Source: an uncultured Collinsella sp.
Lineage (GTDB): Bacteria; Actinomycetota; Coriobacteriia; Coriobacteriales; Coriobacteriaceae
Assembly (NCBI GenBank): GCA_958436995.1
Contig: CAUBMI010000005.1
Span: forward strand, 3,929-67,928
Direction: 5' to 3'
Length of the DNA: 64,000 nucleotides
In this document: positions 8,005-15,853 of the stretch, one piece after another
How positions within the stretch are numbered: position 1 is the stretch's first letter
Layout: every line of letters begins with the position of its first letter
The notes under the pieces: generated by a model
Told to the model about the DNA's origin: nothing
The model's database searches: none
Seen by the model: the letters and a program-made list of their open reading frames with translations, nothing else
Made by a program: the position numbers and the translations under genes

Positions 8005-8079
8005 GGGCGATTGGCTCAGGGGTAGAGCATATCCTTCACACGGATGGGGTCACAAGTTCGAATCTTGTATCGCCCACCA
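8005..8079 (+). tRNA. tRNA-Val (anticodon CAC)
   Basis: A full cloverleaf can be drawn: acceptor GGGCGAT pairs with ATCGCCC, the D-arm contains GGCTCAGGGGTAGAGC, the anticodon loop is TTCACAC giving CAC, and the T-arm contains GTTCGAATC. CCA is encoded at the 3' end. A promoter lies upstream and a terminator directly downstream, so it is a single-gene unit. Confidence 0.95.
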
Positions 8080-8089
8080 TCTAAAGCAC

Positions 8090-8125
8090 AGGTCAGAGGT
8101 GTTAAGCCTCTGACCTTTTTCTTTT
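8090..8125 (+). terminator. rho-independent terminator after tRNA-Val
   Basis: The 10-base arms AGGTCAGAGG and CCTCTGACCT flank a seven-base loop, and the stem runs into TTTTTCTTTTT. Confidence 0.9.
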
Positions 8126-8337
8126 TGACACCAAAATTGAAGCGAAGTTACCTAAGGCGTTATATGTTACGCAGTTCACCTTAGGTGTCGTCATTGCGCG
8201 TTTTGCAAAATGCGTCTGCGTTCATTCATTGAATTCCCTGCGTAATCTATGTGCAATTGTGGAGACAGAGACCGCTGGCTCACAGCTTGTACCAGCGCGT
8301 TCATGCCTATGGCGGCTTTTCAACGGATTGCGTCAAG

Positions 8338-8360
8338 CTTTTGGTCAGCGTTTGGTCAGC
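8338..8360 (+). repeat. tandem TTTGGTCAGCG motif
   Basis: Two adjacent units of TTTGGTCAGC(G) lie in the leader of the next gene. The reverse complement of the same 11-base unit occurs in tandem near 54541-54579. Otherwise the 323 bases between the tRNA-Val terminator and the next start show no gene. Confidence 0.5.
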
Positions 8361-8448
8361 TTCCGGTACTTACCCGCATGATGCCCCGGTAGATAATCGT
8401 CCACGACCACAACCGCACGGTCTACGGCCGATACCAGGGGAGGCGCAA

Positions 8449-9606
8449 ATGGACGAAATCGTCTGCGCAAACACCGCATTCCGCTATTGGCGCTGCCCAC
8501 CGCAGGTGCGCGACCTCTACCCGCGCCTACCCAACTCCGAAGAAGGCTGGCGAGCTCTATCCCAAGCCCCTTTCGTAACCGACGTCCTCAAGACCCCAGT
8601 CATCACAGCAGCATCAACTCGAAGCAACCTACATTCCGAGACAAGACGGACCATCCGATGGAACAGCGCCTATACAGAGAAGGTCTCGATCGACACGGGC
8701 ATGGGCTTTAGCGTCACAGACCCTCTTCATACGCTATTCACCATGACTCGAAGCGTTTCTTCATGCGACCTGGTTCTGGCCATGTACGAGCTCTGCGGAT
8801 GGTTTTCGGTTTTTAAACCATCGCCCGCGGTCGACATGGCACTTGAGCAAGCAAAATCAGAAGAAGAGCAGTACACCACAGAAAGTCTTTTTGAACTAGA
8901 TGAAACCCAAGACGAGGCCCCATGGAAGCGAGTCTATGCTCGGGCGAGCCAGAAGGACAGCGAGAATGATCAAAGTGGGCAGCAGAATGACGGATCCGGA
9001 AATAAAGCAAACGGAAAAGGCACATCGCTCTGGATGAGAAAGCCTCTTATTGAAATAGAAGAACTGCACAAATTTGCAGCGAAGGTTAAGGGCGAGATGT
9101 GGGGAAAACAATTCTACGAAGCCGCACGGCAGGTAATGGGTATTGCGGCATCCCCGCTAGAAGTTGCTGGAATCATGTTGCTAAGTCTTCCGAGGCGTAC
9201 TGGCGGAGCGGAGTTTAAAAACATATACGTCAACGACTTAACACCGCTGTCGAATTCAGCTCGAAAAATCGCAGGTCAGAAAATCTGTTACGGCGATATC
9301 GTCATCGTAAACCCAATAATAATGAAAGCTGTGATTATCGAACTTCAGGGAGAGGTTATCCATGGTTCAGGCGCCGTGCTGGACCACGATGCCGCACGAA
9401 TGACAGCATTACAAAGCATGGGATACGACGTATTTCTTGTAACCCATGACATGCTCAATGATCACGATCAGCTTGATGCCATCATTCACAGTGTGTGTGA
9501 GCGATTGGAGTTGCGCTACAAACCAAAAACCGAGGCGATGAGATGCGCTGAGACCAGATTGCGAGCCAACGTTCTGTGCAATTGGCTTGGTATTGGTAAG
9601 TATTAA
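8449..9606 (+). CDS. protein with probable PD-(D/E)XK/VSR-like (DUF559-like) C-terminal domain
   Basis: A 385-residue cytoplasmic protein. The start is the ATG after GGGGAGG; the frame is open further upstream, but that part is a non-coding leader. The N-terminal two thirds is poorly defined, with an acidic, Gln/Ser/Asn-rich linker at about 120-190. From about residue 292 there is a beta strand with IIELQG, a spaced HGSG, then DHDAARM, LQSMGYDVF and LVTHDML. This is the pattern of the restriction-endonuclease-like fold found in DUF559 and VSR proteins. A role in DNA cleavage or defence is plausible, but the catalytic set is not certain. It lies alone between tRNA genes in an accessory region. 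Confidence 0.5.
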   Translation: MDEIVCANTAFRYWRCPPQVRDLYPRLPNSEEGWRALSQAPFVTDVLKTPVITAASTRSNLHSETRRTIRWNSAYTEKVSIDTGMGFSVTDPLHTLFTMTRSVSSCDLVLAMYELCGWFSVFKPSPAVDMALEQAKSEEEQYTTESLFELDETQDEAPWKRVYARASQKDSENDQSGQQNDGSGNKANGKGTSLWMRKPLIEIEELHKFAAKVKGEMWGKQFYEAARQVMGIAASPLEVAGIMLLSLPRRTGGAEFKNIYVNDLTPLSNSARKIAGQKICYGDIVIVNPIIMKAVIIELQGEVIHGSGAVLDHDAARMTALQSMGYDVFLVTHDMLNDHDQLDAIIHSVCERLELRYKPKTEAMRCAETRLRANVLCNWLGIGKY

Positions 9607-9651
9607 TGTTCAAGTGAGCATTATTACTACTTTATATGCTGCAGTAATTAA

Positions 9652-9810
9652 GTGCCATTTTAAAACCACGCCGGTTTACTACGTTGGATTGGGGGTAGCT
9701 GAGCACACCGAATTCGTCGCTCGTAAAACCGCAGGTAGAATGCCTGCCCGTTTTGCGAATGTAGGCGTGTGGTCGGAAATCCGGGAATCGTCGTAGTAAA
9801 CCGGTCCGTT
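9652..9810 (+). repeat. inverted-repeat-bounded element, copy 1
   Basis: CCGGTTTACTACG (9671-9683) and CGTAGTAAACCGG (9792-9804) bound a stretch of about 130 bases. Inside is a second hairpin, GCAGG...CCTGC. Copy 2 at 10645-10815 has the same plan and similar core. No protein frame is convincing. Between this element and the first tRNA-Ala (9811-10027) I see only G/C-rich spacer that is loosely similar to the matching stretch of copy 2. Confidence 0.7.
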
Positions 9811-10027
9811 TATGAAGCGACCAGCTGGCGCGAGCTGCGCACGGTTCAGTAAATTGACCCGAAGGCGCGGAGAGGGGCTCAGACGAAACCCTCCCGCGGA
9901 AGCACCGCGGATTGCTTTGTTCTGGCCGGCGGCACCTGGGGCGCGCCCCGCGGGCTATTTCGGGCATCGTGTGTCCCTTCGGCCCCGCGCCGTTCCACGC
10001 ACCGTAAAATCTTTTCCAAAATTGTCC

Positions 10028-10056
10028 TTGCATCGTGGTCCGAGTTCCCGTATAGT
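10028..10056 (+). promoter_or_regulatory. promoter of tRNA-Ala copy 1
   Basis: TTGCAT and TATAGT are spaced by 17 bases, and the -10 ends 12 bases before the tRNA. The second copy has the same promoter. Confidence 0.65.
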
Positions 10057-10068
10057 ACTTCTTCGAAC

Positions 10069-10141
10069 GGGGGCGTAGCTCAGCTGGGAGAGCGCTTGAC
10101 TGGCAGTCAATAGGTCAGGGGTTCGATCCCCCTCGTCTCCA
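10069..10141 (+). tRNA. tRNA-Ala (anticodon GGC), copy 1
   Basis: The 73-base cloverleaf has acceptor GGGGGCG, D-arm GCTCAGCTGGGAGAGC, anticodon loop CTGGCAG giving GGC, and T-loop TTCGATC. CCA is not encoded. The outermost pair of the anticodon stem (C27 with T43) is broken here, whereas copy 2 has C27-G43. This copy may be slightly impaired but is otherwise complete, with its own promoter and terminator. Confidence 0.9.
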
Positions 10142-10157
10142 CCCGAGCATTGAATGA

Positions 10158-10185
10158 GGCTCCAACGCAAGTTGGGGCCTTTTTT
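10158..10185 (+). terminator. terminator after tRNA-Ala copy 1
   Basis: GGCTCCAAC and GTTGGGGCC form a stem with loop GCAA, followed by six T. Confidence 0.9.
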
Positions 10186-10310
10186 CATATTAATCGATTT
10201 ACACATCTGTTGGCTGGGCAGCATCTTGGCTACATATCCATTGTTAATCATGAATATGAATGTTAATAACTTTACGTCTGTGGATGGCAAAGCTAGTCCG
10301 CAGCACCAAT

Positions 10311-10339
10311 AACAAAGAGGCCAGGCGTAACGCCCGGCC
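10311..10339 (-). terminator. terminator of the CAT-anticodon tRNA
   Basis: Read on the minus strand, GGCCGGGCG and CGCCTGGCC form a stem with a three-base loop, followed by TCTTTGTT. It lies just downstream of the tRNA on the same strand. Confidence 0.75.
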
Positions 10340-10350
10340 TTAAAACTCTC

Positions 10351-10426
10351 TGGTGGGCCCTCCGGGATTCGAACCCAGAACCCAGGGATTATGAGTCCCC
10401 TGCGCTAACCGTTGCGCCAAGAGCCC
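10351..10426 (-). tRNA. tRNA with CAT anticodon (Met, or Ile2 with lysidine)
   Basis: On the minus strand a cloverleaf with acceptor GGGCTCT, D-arm GGCGCAACGGTTAGCGC, anticodon loop CTCATAA and T-loop TTCGAAT ends in an encoded CCA. The anticodon alone cannot separate elongator Met from Ile2 (read after TilS modification). The C4-G69 pair and short D-loop lean towards Ile2, but this is not decisive. A TAGAAT at 10445-10450 on the minus strand would suit a -10. The 230 bases between here and the next repeat element hold no gene. Confidence 0.9.
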
Positions 10427-10644
10427 TTATGAACAGTGAATGCAATTCTAACAAAGGCAACTCAGACCTAATTTCTTCGCTTCACGACGTGAAATACTAC
10501 CATGCACGAGCAAGTCGCACAACGCAAGATCAAGCCCGATGCTAATCAACAGCAATTCTAGGCGCGTCGCAGAAAAGACGCGATCTAAAAAATTTAAGGC
10601 CTTTAATTCAGGGCTCCAACACACTTTTGCGTGAAATCAACCTG

Positions 10645-10815
10645 ATGCCATTTCAAAACCATGCCGGTTTACTACGACGAATCGGCGACCCCCGAGCACC
10701 GTGTGTTCTCCGTTTGCAAAACCGCAGGTAGGTAGCCTGCCGGTTGCACGAAAAGGCGTGCGTGGTTGGACATTCCTGATTTATCGTAGTAAACCGGCAT
10801 GGTTCTGAGGCGCTG
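10645..10815 (+). repeat. inverted-repeat-bounded element, copy 2
   Basis: Perfect 21-base arms at 10657-10677 and 10784-10804 (core CCGGTTTACTACGA and its complement) enclose about 106 bases. Inside is a second hairpin of CAGG...CCTG flanked by AAACCG. It resembles copy 1 in length, arms and internal hairpin, and likewise stands upstream of a tRNA-Ala gene. It could be a miniature mobile element or a structured RNA. Confidence 0.75.
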
Positions 10816-11004
10816 GGGAGGGGCGCTTCGCAATCGGACCCGATAATGGGACTGGCGGCGCACGGAAAACCCTGTTGAACGGGGCGCGTCGTGTTCCACG
10901 CGCCAAGTCGGCCGGCGTACGGGCTGTGCGGGGGGCCAGGCGCCCCGCGGGCTGGCGCGGTCCCGTGCGCGCCGACACTCGCGAAAATTTTTCCAAAAAT
11001 GTCC

Positions 11005-11033
11005 TTGCATCGTGGTCCGAGTTCCCGTATAGT
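11005..11033 (+). promoter_or_regulatory. promoter of tRNA-Ala copy 2
   Basis: TTGCAT at 11005-11010 and TATAGT at 11028-11033, 17 bases apart, as in copy 1. Confidence 0.65.
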
Positions 11034-11045
11034 ACTTCTTCGCAC

Positions 11046-11118
11046 GGGGGCGTAGCTCAGCTGGGAGAGCGCTTGACTGGCAGTCAAGAGGTCAGGGGTT
11101 CGATCCCCCTCGTCTCCA
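11046..11118 (+). tRNA. tRNA-Ala (anticodon GGC), copy 2
   Basis: Same cloverleaf as copy 1 but with a fully paired anticodon stem (C27-G43). CCA is not encoded. It is the better candidate for the functional ancestral copy. Confidence 0.95.
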
Positions 11119-11134
11119 CCCGAGCATTGAATGA

Positions 11135-11162
11135 GGCTCCAACGCAAGTTGGGGCCTTTTTT
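11135..11162 (+). terminator. terminator after tRNA-Ala copy 2
   Basis: Same GGCTCCAAC/GTTGGGGCC stem and six-T run as copy 1. It separates the tRNA from the ABC-F gene that begins 31 bases later. Confidence 0.9.
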
Positions 11163-11193
11163 CATATAGGCACACAAGGTCAAAGGCGGCACC

Positions 11194-13221
11194 ATGATCC
11201 TCCTGGTCGACAAGATCGAAAAAAGCTTCGGCGCGCGCGTCCTCTTTAGCGGCGCGTCCTTCCAGATCAACCCCGGCGAGCGCTTTGCGCTCGTTGGGCC
11301 CAACGGCGCCGGCAAAACCACCATGCTCAAAATCATCATGGGCATCGACAGCCCCGACGCCGGCCAGGTCCAGTACGCCAAGGACTGCCAGGTGGGCTAC
11401 CTAGAGCAGGAAACTAATCTGGAGCACAAGGACACCACCATCCTTGCCGAGGTCATGGCCGCCGCCAAGGAAATCCGCCGCATGGGCGAGCGCGCTAACG
11501 AGCTGCAGGCCCAGATCACCGAGCTCTCCGAGCAGGGCAAGGACGTCGACGCACTCCTTAACGAGTACGGCCAGGTCCAGGACCGCTTTGAGCACCTGGG
11601 CGGCTACGAACTCGAGAGCAACGCCCGCAAGATCCTGTCCGGCCTGGGCTTTAAGGTCACCGACTTTGAGCGCCCGTGCTCCGAGTTCTCGGGCGGCTGG
11701 CAGATGCGCATCGCGCTTGCCAAGCTCTTCCTGCGTCACCCCGACCTGCTGCTTCTGGACGAGCCCACCAACCACCTGGACCTCGAGAGCGTCCAGTGGC
11801 TGCGCGGCTTTATCGCCAACTATGACGGCGCTGTGCTCATCGTCAGCCACGACCGCGCGTTTATGGACGCCTGCGTCGACCACGTCGCCGCGCTCGAGAA
11901 CCGCCGCGTAACCACCTACACCGGCAACTACAGCAGCTACCTCAAGCAGCGCGAGGACAACCTGGAGCAGATGCGCGCAAAGCGTGCCGCCCAGGAGCGC
12001 GACATCGCCCACATGCAGGTCTTCGTAGACAAGTTCCGCTATAAGCCCACCAAGGCCGCCCAGGCGCAGGAGCGCATCCGCAAGATCGAGCAGATCAAAA
12101 AGGAGCTCGTCATCCTGCCCGAGGGCCACAAGCACATCGACTTTAAGTTCCCCGACCCGCCGCGCTCCGGCGATATGGTCGTGGGCCTGGAGGGCGTCTC
12201 CAAGTCCTACGGCAACAAACACATCTACAGCGACATCGACCTCAAGCTCTACCGCGGCGAGCACGTGGCACTCGTCGGCCCCAACGGCGCCGGCAAGTCC
12301 ACCCTCATGAAGATCCTCGCCGGCCTGGAGCCGCCCACCACCGGCACCCGCGATCTGGGCACCAACGTGGGCGTGGCCTATTACTCCCAGCACGCGCTCG
12401 AGGGCATGACCGAGTCCAACACCGTCCTGCAAGAGATCGACACCGTCACGCCAAAGTGGACCGTGCCGCAGCAGCGCAGCTTGCTAGGCGCCTTCCTGTT
12501 TAGCGACAACGATTCCATCGAAAAGCAGGTACGCGTCCTCTCCGGAGGCGAAAAGGCGCGTCTGGCCCTGGCGAAGATGCTCGTGGCCCCCGAGGCGCTC
12601 CTGTGCCTGGACGAGCCCACCAACCACCTGGACATCGACTCGGTGGACATGCTCGAGAACGCCCTGCAAAACTTCCCCGGCACCATCGTGCTAATCAGTC
12701 ACGACGAGCACCTGGTACGCGCCGTGGCCAACCGCGTCATCGACATCCGCGACGGCCAAGTCACGGTCTACGACGGCGACTACGACTACTACCTCTACAA
12801 GCGCGAGGACCTTGCAGCCCGCGCCGCCGCTGAGGCGTCCACGGAGAGCGCGCCTGCCACGGCCAAGCCCGCCAACGCCGCCCAAGCCAACAGTCCCGCC
12901 CCGGCTCCCAAGCCTGCCGAGGGCAAAAAGACCAAGGAGCAAAAACGCGCCGAGGCCCAAGCCCGCGCTGCGCTCAACAAAAAGCTCAAGGGCGTGCGTA
13001 ACCAGCTCAAAAAGATCGAGACAGAGCTGGACAAAAAGCGCGCCCGCTATGACGAGCTTATGGAATTGATGGCAAGCGAAGAGCTTTATGCCGATCAAGA
13101 CAAGTTCAACGCCGCGCTGGGGGAATATAACGGCCTTAAGCAAGAGCTGCCCAAGCTCGAGGACGAATGGCTGGAGCTTTCCACCCAGATCGAAGAGGAG
13201 ACCGCGCGTGAACTCTCGTAA
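11194..13221 (+). CDS. ABC-F family ATPase
   Basis: A 675-residue protein with two ABC ATPase domains and no membrane segment. NBD1 has GPNGAGKTT near 34-42, FSGGW, and [13 protein letters not shown]2 has [22 protein letters not shown], and [10 protein letters not shown]. Between them is the charged helical linker (about 240-310) that contacts the ribosomal P-site. The C-terminal part, after an Ala/Pro-rich spacer (about 545-580), is a coiled coil as in Uup/YdiF-type members. ABC-F proteins act on stalled ribosomes; some confer antibiotic protection, but the sequence does not show this here. The ATG is preceded by AAAGGCGG. It opens the housekeeping run and overlaps the next gene. Confidence 0.93.
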   Translation: MILLVDKIEKSFGARVLFSGASFQINPGERFALVGPNGAGKTTMLKIIMGIDSPDAGQVQYAKDCQVGYLEQETNLEHKDTTILAEVMAAAKEIRRMGERANELQAQITELSEQGKDVDALLNEYGQVQDRFEHLGGYELESNARKILSGLGFKVTDFERPCSEFSGGWQMRIALAKLFLRHPDLLLLDEPTNHLDLESVQWLRGFIANYDGAVLIVSHDRAFMDACVDHVAALENRRVTTYTGNYSSYLKQREDNLEQMRAKRAAQERDIAHMQVFVDKFRYKPTKAAQAQERIRKIEQIKKELVILPEGHKHIDFKFPDPPRSGDMVVGLEGVSKSYGNKHIYSDIDLKLYRGEHVALVGPNGAGKSTLMKILAGLEPPTTGTRDLGTNVGVAYYSQHALEGMTESNTVLQEIDTVTPKWTVPQQRSLLGAFLFSDNDSIEKQVRVLSGGEKARLALAKMLVAPEALLCLDEPTNHLDIDSVDMLENALQNFPGTIVLISHDEHLVRAVANRVIDIRDGQVTVYDGDYDYYLYKREDLAARAAAEASTESAPATAKPANAAQANSPAPAPKPAEGKKTKEQKRAEAQARAALNKKLKGVRNQLKKIETELDKKRARYDELMELMASEELYADQDKFNAALGEYNGLKQELPKLEDEWLELSTQIEEETARELS

Positions 13222-13504
13222 GGCCGCTGCCGTGGCGATGAGCATCATCGCCATCGCGTGCCGCATCTGCGGCATCTTTATGAGCGCGATGACCGTGCTG
13301 CTGTGCTTTAGCGGCCTCACCGCCAAGCTGCAGATCGTGGGCTTTGTCGTTGAGCTTTCGCGAGCGCTGCCGAGCGCCATCGCCGGCTACGGCGTCATCA
13401 CGTCGCCTTTTGGCGGCGTGTTCCGCCTGGATTACGCCATCGTCGCCGTGATCCTGTTTGCGATCGACTATCTGCTCACGCGCGCCTCGCGCCGCGTCCG
13501 CTAG
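13208..13504 (+). CDS. small membrane protein
   Basis: A 98-residue protein with two hydrophobic segments (about 8-40 and 72-90) and a basic C-terminus, ASRRVR. The start is a GTG overlapping the end of the ABC-F gene by 14 bases, with GAGGAG upstream. It ends nine bases before the S2P-type protease gene, so it is part of the same transcript. I do not recognise a family. It may be a small partner of the neighbouring membrane protease, which is only a positional inference. Confidence 0.7.
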   Translation: MNSRKAAAVAMSIIAIACRICGIFMSAMTVLLCFSGLTAKLQIVGFVVELSRALPSAIAGYGVITSPFGGVFRLDYAIVAVILFAIDYLLTRASRRVR

Positions 13505-13513
13505 TGGGGCGCC

Positions 13514-14197
13514 ATGTCCAGCAGCTACCTCATGAACCTACTCGCCAGCGCCGTCGCCGTCATCGTGGGCATCGTGATCCACGAGAGCGCGCACGCCGCC
13601 GCGGCCTGGGCACTCGGCGATAAGACGGCCCGTTCGCGCGGACGCGTCTCACTCAACCCGCTCAACCATATCGACCCGTTTGGCACCATCATCCTGCCGC
13701 TGCTCATGCTTGCCGCCGGCGGCCCGGTGTTCGCCTTCGCCAAACCCGTACCCGTCTACCTCAACAACCTCAAACACCCCAAGCGCGACGAGGTCCTGGT
13801 GAGCGCAGCCGGCCCCGCGTCGAACATCGCACTCGCGTGCCTCGCGGCCGCCCTCATGCACGCAGCGTACGGCAACCTCTACACCAGCATGTCCTTTGCC
13901 GTGGCGTCACAGATCATGAACTTCGGCGCCACGTTCATCGTGGTCAACCTGTCACTCGCGTTCTTCAATCTCATCCCGATCCCGCCGCTCGACGGCTCGT
14001 CGATCATCGTGCCGTTCCTCAAAGGCAAGGCGCTCGCCAGCTACTACCGCCTGCAGCAATACGCCATGCCCATCCTCATCTTGGTGTTGTACCTGCTGCC
14101 CATGTGGACCGGCATCGACGTGATCGGCCGGTATTTCGACGTTACCGTGTATCCGCTGGCAGAGCAGCTGCTCACCTTCGCAATCGCCGGTATCTAG
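13514..14197 (+). CDS. site-2 protease family (M50) membrane metalloprotease
   Basis: A 227-residue polytopic membrane protein with the zinc motif HESAH at 24-28 in the first helix and the second metal ligand in NLIPIPPLDGS near 152-162. It is a short M50B-type protein without a PDZ domain, as in the YwhC/SpoIVFB-like group. Such proteins cleave other membrane proteins within the bilayer; the substrate is unknown. It sits between the small membrane protein and scpA. The gap to scpA is 84 bases, so scpA may also have its own promoter. Confidence 0.9.
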   Translation: MSSSYLMNLLASAVAVIVGIVIHESAHAAAAWALGDKTARSRGRVSLNPLNHIDPFGTIILPLLMLAAGGPVFAFAKPVPVYLNNLKHPKRDEVLVSAAGPASNIALACLAAALMHAAYGNLYTSMSFAVASQIMNFGATFIVVNLSLAFFNLIPIPPLDGSSIIVPFLKGKALASYYRLQQYAMPILILVLYLLPMWTGIDVIGRYFDVTVYPLAEQLLTFAIAGI

Positions 14198-14281
14198 GGT
14201 AAACTTACAAATCGACCGTGCAAATCGGTCGCAACATGCACCCAAACCGCGCCGCGAAGGCGCCGTCAAAGGAGGTCGAAG

Positions 14282-15091
14282 ATGTCGTATCGCGTGTCGA
14301 CGCAGGTCTACAGCGGACCGTTCGACCTGCTGCTGCAGCTGGTTACCCGCCAAAAAGTCGATATCGGCGCCATCTCGATCAGCGAGGTGGCCGAGCAGTA
14401 CCTTGCCGAGGCCGAGCGCATCGAGGCGCTGGACCTGGACGTGGCGAGCGATTTTTTGCTGGTCGCAGCAACCCTTTTGGACATCAAGGCCGCCTCGTTG
14501 GTGCCGCAAGAGGCCCCGCGCAAAGCCGATGACGATGACGAGATCGACGATGACCTCGAAGAACTTAGCGCGCTCGACGGGGACGCCCTACGCGAGGTCC
14601 TGATCCAGCGCCTGATCGCCTACAAGCAGTTTAAAGGCGCGGCTGCGGCCCTCGGTGCCCGCATGCAGGCCGAAAGCCGCATGCACCCGCGTGTGGCCGG
14701 CCCCGACCCCGAGTTCCTGGGGCTCATGCCCGACTACCTGGCCGGCATCACCCTGCGCGGCCTCGCCGTCATCTGTGCCGACCTGGACGGCAAGCGCCAG
14801 ACCTTCCTGCTGGAGGCCGAGCACGTGGCGCCGCATCGCGTGCCGCTCGATCTGACCGTAGCCTCGGTCGACCGCTTTACCATGGCGCACCAAACTTGCA
14901 CCTTCCGCGAGCTGTTGGACGGCGACGCCACCACCGAGCAGCTCGTCGTCACCTTCCTGGCCATGCTCGAGCTCGCCAAGCGCGGCTCGCTCACGCTGAG
15001 CCAGGACGAGATCTTTGGAACCATTCAAATCAACCGCGTCGAGGGCGCCGAGGCATACGTGCCCGGCGAGGGCCCCGAGCTCACCGAATAG
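14282..15091 (+). CDS. scpA: segregation and condensation protein A
   Basis: A 269-residue kleisin of the SMC-ScpA-ScpB condensin. The N-terminal VYSGPFDLLLQLV is the SMC-neck-binding segment, an acidic stretch (DDDDEIDDD) lies near 82-91, and the C-terminus is a winged helix that binds the SMC head. AAAGGAGG lies eight bases before the ATG. scpB follows after 11 bases, the usual pairing. The complex acts on the nucleoid in chromosome compaction and segregation. SMC itself is not in this window. Confidence 0.96.
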   Translation: MSYRVSTQVYSGPFDLLLQLVTRQKVDIGAISISEVAEQYLAEAERIEALDLDVASDFLLVAATLLDIKAASLVPQEAPRKADDDDEIDDDLEELSALDGDALREVLIQRLIAYKQFKGAAAALGARMQAESRMHPRVAGPDPEFLGLMPDYLAGITLRGLAVICADLDGKRQTFLLEAEHVAPHRVPLDLTVASVDRFTMAHQTCTFRELLDGDATTEQLVVTFLAMLELAKRGSLTLSQDEIFGTIQINRVEGAEAYVPGEGPELTE

Positions 15092-15102
15092 GAGCCGCAA
15101 CC

Positions 15103-15831
15103 ATGTCAACCCTTTCCACGCTGGAGGTAAACAGCCTCAAAGGCGCCCTCGAGGCGCTGCTGCTGGTGTCGAGCGACCCGGTGAGCGCGCCTGCGCTGGC
15201 AGGTGCGCTAGATATCGCCCCTGGCGAATGCGCATCGCTGCTCGCCGAGCTCAAGGTTGAGTACGAGGAAGCCAACCGCGGCTTTCAGCTGCGCGAGGTC
15301 GCCGGCGGCTGGCGCCTGTTTACGCATCCCGCCTACCACGATGTGGTCGAGGCCTATGTGTTGAGCTGGGACACGCAAAAGCTGTCGCAGGCGGCGCTTG
15401 AAACCCTGGCCGTCATCGCATACCACCAGCCCGTGACGCGCGAGGTGGTCAAAGGCATACGCGGCGTCAATTCCGACGGCGTCATCGCGTCGCTCGTGGA
15501 CAAGGGTCTGGTGCGCGAGCTCGGCCGCGACCCCCAGCGCGGTCAGGCGATCATCTATGGCACGACCAACGCCTTCTTGGAAAAGTTTGGTCTACGCTCC
15601 ACCCGCGACCTGCCCGATCTGGAGCAGTTTGCCCCCGACGAGCAATCGCGCCAGTTTATCCGCGAGCGCCTGAGCGGCCGCAGCATTCAGTCCACGCTCG
15701 AGGAGCAGGCCGAGGACCTGGACGAAGAGCGCGAACTGCTCGATACCGATGTTGAAGATGTTGAGGCAGTCGAGGACTTGGAATCCCTGGTCGTCGGCGA
15801 GACCTCGGAGGATTTACATGACGAGGACTAA
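15103..15831 (+). CDS. scpB: segregation and condensation protein B
   Basis: A 242-residue protein with two winged-helix domains. LKGALEALLLVSSDPVS opens the first, and AALETLAVIAYHQPVTR with IRGVNSDGV in the second is the family signature. The tail after about 205 is strongly acidic (DLDEERELLDTDVED). ScpB dimers bind the central part of ScpA. The gene ends overlapping an alternative early start of the pseudouridine synthase, so the two are probably co-translated. Confidence 0.96.
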   Translation: MSTLSTLEVNSLKGALEALLLVSSDPVSAPALAGALDIAPGECASLLAELKVEYEEANRGFQLREVAGGWRLFTHPAYHDVVEAYVLSWDTQKLSQAALETLAVIAYHQPVTREVVKGIRGVNSDGVIASLVDKGLVRELGRDPQRGQAIIYGTTNAFLEKFGLRSTRDLPDLEQFAPDEQSRQFIRERLSGRSIQSTLEEQAEDLDEERELLDTDVEDVEAVEDLESLVVGETSEDLHDED

Positions 15832-15853
15832 CGAAGTAGGGGAGACGCGTGCC

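Larger units (their letters stand above)
10024..10190 (+). repeat. 167-base direct repeat with tRNA-Ala, copy 1
   Basis: Matches 11001-11167 with two visible differences (A10066 against C, and T10111 against G). It contains the promoter, tRNA-Ala gene and terminator. The copies are offset by 977 bases and a CAT-anticodon tRNA on the other strand lies between them. Confidence 0.9.
11001..11167 (+). repeat. 167-base direct repeat with tRNA-Ala, copy 2
   Basis: Second copy of the promoter-tRNA-terminator unit at 10024-10190, offset 977 bases, with two visible differences. Confidence 0.9.

Noticed and set aside
10069..11118. attL/attR of an integrated element at tRNA-Ala
   Set aside because: The duplicated block includes the whole tRNA, promoter and terminator, and no integrase or cargo beyond one tRNA lies between the copies.
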